Part shown: piece after piece, positions 63,202 to 64,000 of the stretch | Layout: each line of letters opens with the position of its first letter | Numbering within the stretch: position 1 is the first letter of the stretch | Source of the DNA: Phaeodactylum tricornutum CCAP 1055/1 | Lineage: Eukaryota > Bacillariophyta > Bacillariophyceae > Surirellales > Neidiaceae | Direction of reading: 5' to 3' | Assembly: GCF_000150955.2 (NCBI RefSeq) | Contig: NC_011673.1 | Coordinates: 697,394-761,393, forward strand | Length of the DNA stretch: 64,000 nt | Position numbers and translations under genes: made by a program | Notes under the pieces: model-generated | What the model saw: the letters and a program-made list of their open reading frames with translations, nothing else | Told to the model about the DNA's origin: nothing | The model's database searches: none

Positions 63202-63729
63202 ATGGCGTTCACTGTCAATGCGAACTTTCGTTGGATTTGTTGCTCGCTCTTTTTCGTGAACACACGAGCCAAAGATGCGTTGCAAAAGTTAACCTCCGTC
63301 GACGACGTCTCACTGGACCGCGAACCAAACCTATCCCGCTCTTTGCGACCTTTCCAGTCAGCGACTACCACAAGGGCAAATGCACCCGCGGACATTCGCA
63401 TTCGCATGACGCTTTACGGATCTGTAGGATGCGATGATGACCCTGCTGTTGTTTTCGAAACGCCGGTCGGGATTTGCTTCAATCCGCGACGAGCTTTTCC
63501 CAATGGCGACGATGACAAAATCTGGGGAGACTGGGATGTCTTGGATACCTTGGTGGGCGAATTGGAGATGCAACGCGTGTTCTATCCTTCAACCGACGGA
63601 TCCTGTGAAGGTGATCCTACGAACGACAGCTTCGCCATTCCGCTCAATGTCTGTGTGGGACCGTTTGGGCCACCTTATCCGTGGGGCGTCTTTCAAGCCA
63701 TGCCCGGGGGTGTCGCAGCGTGGGAATAG
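63202..63729 (+). CDS. Small hypothetical protein, possibly secreted
   Basis: I do not recognise this 175-aa protein. The ATG at 63202 opens a moderately hydrophobic N-terminus (WICCSLFFVNTRA) that may be a weak signal peptide. After a basic stretch, residues about 65-175 look like an ordered domain with evenly placed cysteines: GCDDD, GICFNP, GSCEGD and NVCVGP. The segment also has repeated Asp-rich turns and ends GGVAAWE. The four cysteines and aromatic content suggest a small extracellular or luminal domain. The intergenic sequence just before the ATG ends with an intron-acceptor-like CAG, so an upstream exon is possible. It converges on the SAP-domain gene with a 147-bp gap. Confidence 0.62.
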   Translation: MAFTVNANFRWICCSLFFVNTRAKDALQKLTSVDDVSLDREPNLSRSLRPFQSATTTRANAPADIRIRMTLYGSVGCDDDPAVVFETPVGICFNPRRAFPNGDDDKIWGDWDVLDTLVGELEMQRVFYPSTDGSCEGDPTNDSFAIPLNVCVGPFGPPYPWGVFQAMPGGVAAWE

Positions 63730-63876
63730 CCAGAACAAGGGCAAAAGCTTAGTCGCGAACCACACTATATTGCATTATCTATTATTTCTCTATCCCCGCT
63801 GGGCATTGACGACGCACGAAACACAGTAAAGACTAAACGAACCAATGGTTCAGAGAAAAATGTATCGCCCTTGCCG

Positions 63877-64000
63877 TTAGCGAGCTTCTTCGAATTTCAG
63901 CAATCGCTCTAGGAGAATTTTGGCATTTCCTTGAATATCCAAACCACGTATTTTAAGTGCCTCTTTCATTTGTGCCGGTTTCATTCGTTTGATCGTGACT
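63877..64000 (-). CDS. SAP-domain protein, C-terminal fragment (runs off the window)
   Basis: The last 40 codons of a minus-strand gene, with the stop at 63877..63879. The peptide reads MKPAQMKEALKIRGLDIQGN followed by AKILLERLLKFEEAR. It matches the SAP helix-loop-helix pattern (Leu-x3-Leu, RGL-x3-G, then Leu-x2-RL), a DNA/RNA-binding motif of nuclear and organellar proteins. The domain sits at the extreme C-terminus. The rest of the gene lies beyond base 64000, so the full function cannot be told. Confidence 0.75.
   Translation of the reverse strand, partial: VTIKRMKPAQMKEALKIRGLDIQGNAKILLERLLKFEEAR

Noticed and set aside
1-64000. tRNA, rRNA, snRNA genes, LTR or other mobile elements
   Set aside because: I scanned the intergenic stretches for T-loop-like and terminal-repeat signals and saw none that stood up.

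Overview
The window looks like nuclear DNA from a pennate diatom, most likely Phaeodactylum tricornutum or a close relative. The evidence is dense genes with zero or one short GT-AG intron (71-133 nt), four predicted plastid proteins whose signal peptides end in the heterokont '(A/S)-(A)F' cleavage context (ferredoxin-like protein, WW-PP2C, phosphate carrier and, less clearly, others), and a giant secreted protein with PS/PT tetrad repeats of the kind common in stramenopile cell-surface proteins. The species name is an inference.

Layout. Twenty-four genes are supported, and they alternate strand almost perfectly: ten convergent pairs, nine divergent pairs and only four tandem neighbours. From left to right: C-terminal part of eEF2 kinase (+), membrane-anchored alpha/beta hydrolase (-), CYP61/CYP710-like cytochrome P450 (+), ammonium transporter (-), plastid 2Fe-2S ferredoxin-like protein (+), stand-alone eEF3-type HEAT protein (+), eRF3 (-), PH/coiled-coil/PDZ-like protein (+), plastid WW-PP2C phosphatase (+), SGT1 (-), F-box/kinase-like fusion (+), TFIIH p44/Ssl1 (-), an unrecognised 866-aa protein (+), DECR2-like reductase (-), MFS transporter (+), plastid-type phosphate carrier (-), a small two-exon ubiquitin-like protein with SUMO-interaction-like motifs (-), bile-acid/Na+ symporter family protein (+), Rtt106-like histone chaperone (-), a ~12.3-kb giant modular extracellular protein gene (-), mitochondrial-looking SDR (+), TFIIH p52/Tfb2 (-), a small secreted-like hypothetical protein (+) and the tail of a SAP-domain protein (-).

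The genes do not form a pathway. Three concern translation (eEF2K, eEF3-like HEAT, eRF3), two encode TFIIH subunits 32 kb apart, and several serve transport and plastid function.

The most unusual locus is 46254..58605. It encodes a secreted protein of about 4,100 residues in which six related cysteine-bearing beta modules are separated by long PSxx/PTxx tetrad linkers. It carries a 1020-bp tandem repeat (2.7 copies, about 99.8% identical) and a second ~675-bp duplication. All the frame interruptions fall inside that second duplication, which suggests assembly or sequencing trouble rather than gene death. Other points worth attention: a P450 without the ExxR motif, an F-box/kinase fusion lacking the usual ATP-binding lysine, an eEF2K without its zinc ligands, and a UBL+SIM protein that only appears after splicing.

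All splice sites were placed by hand from frame continuity and GT-AG consensus. Family calls rest on recognised motifs, since no search could be run.
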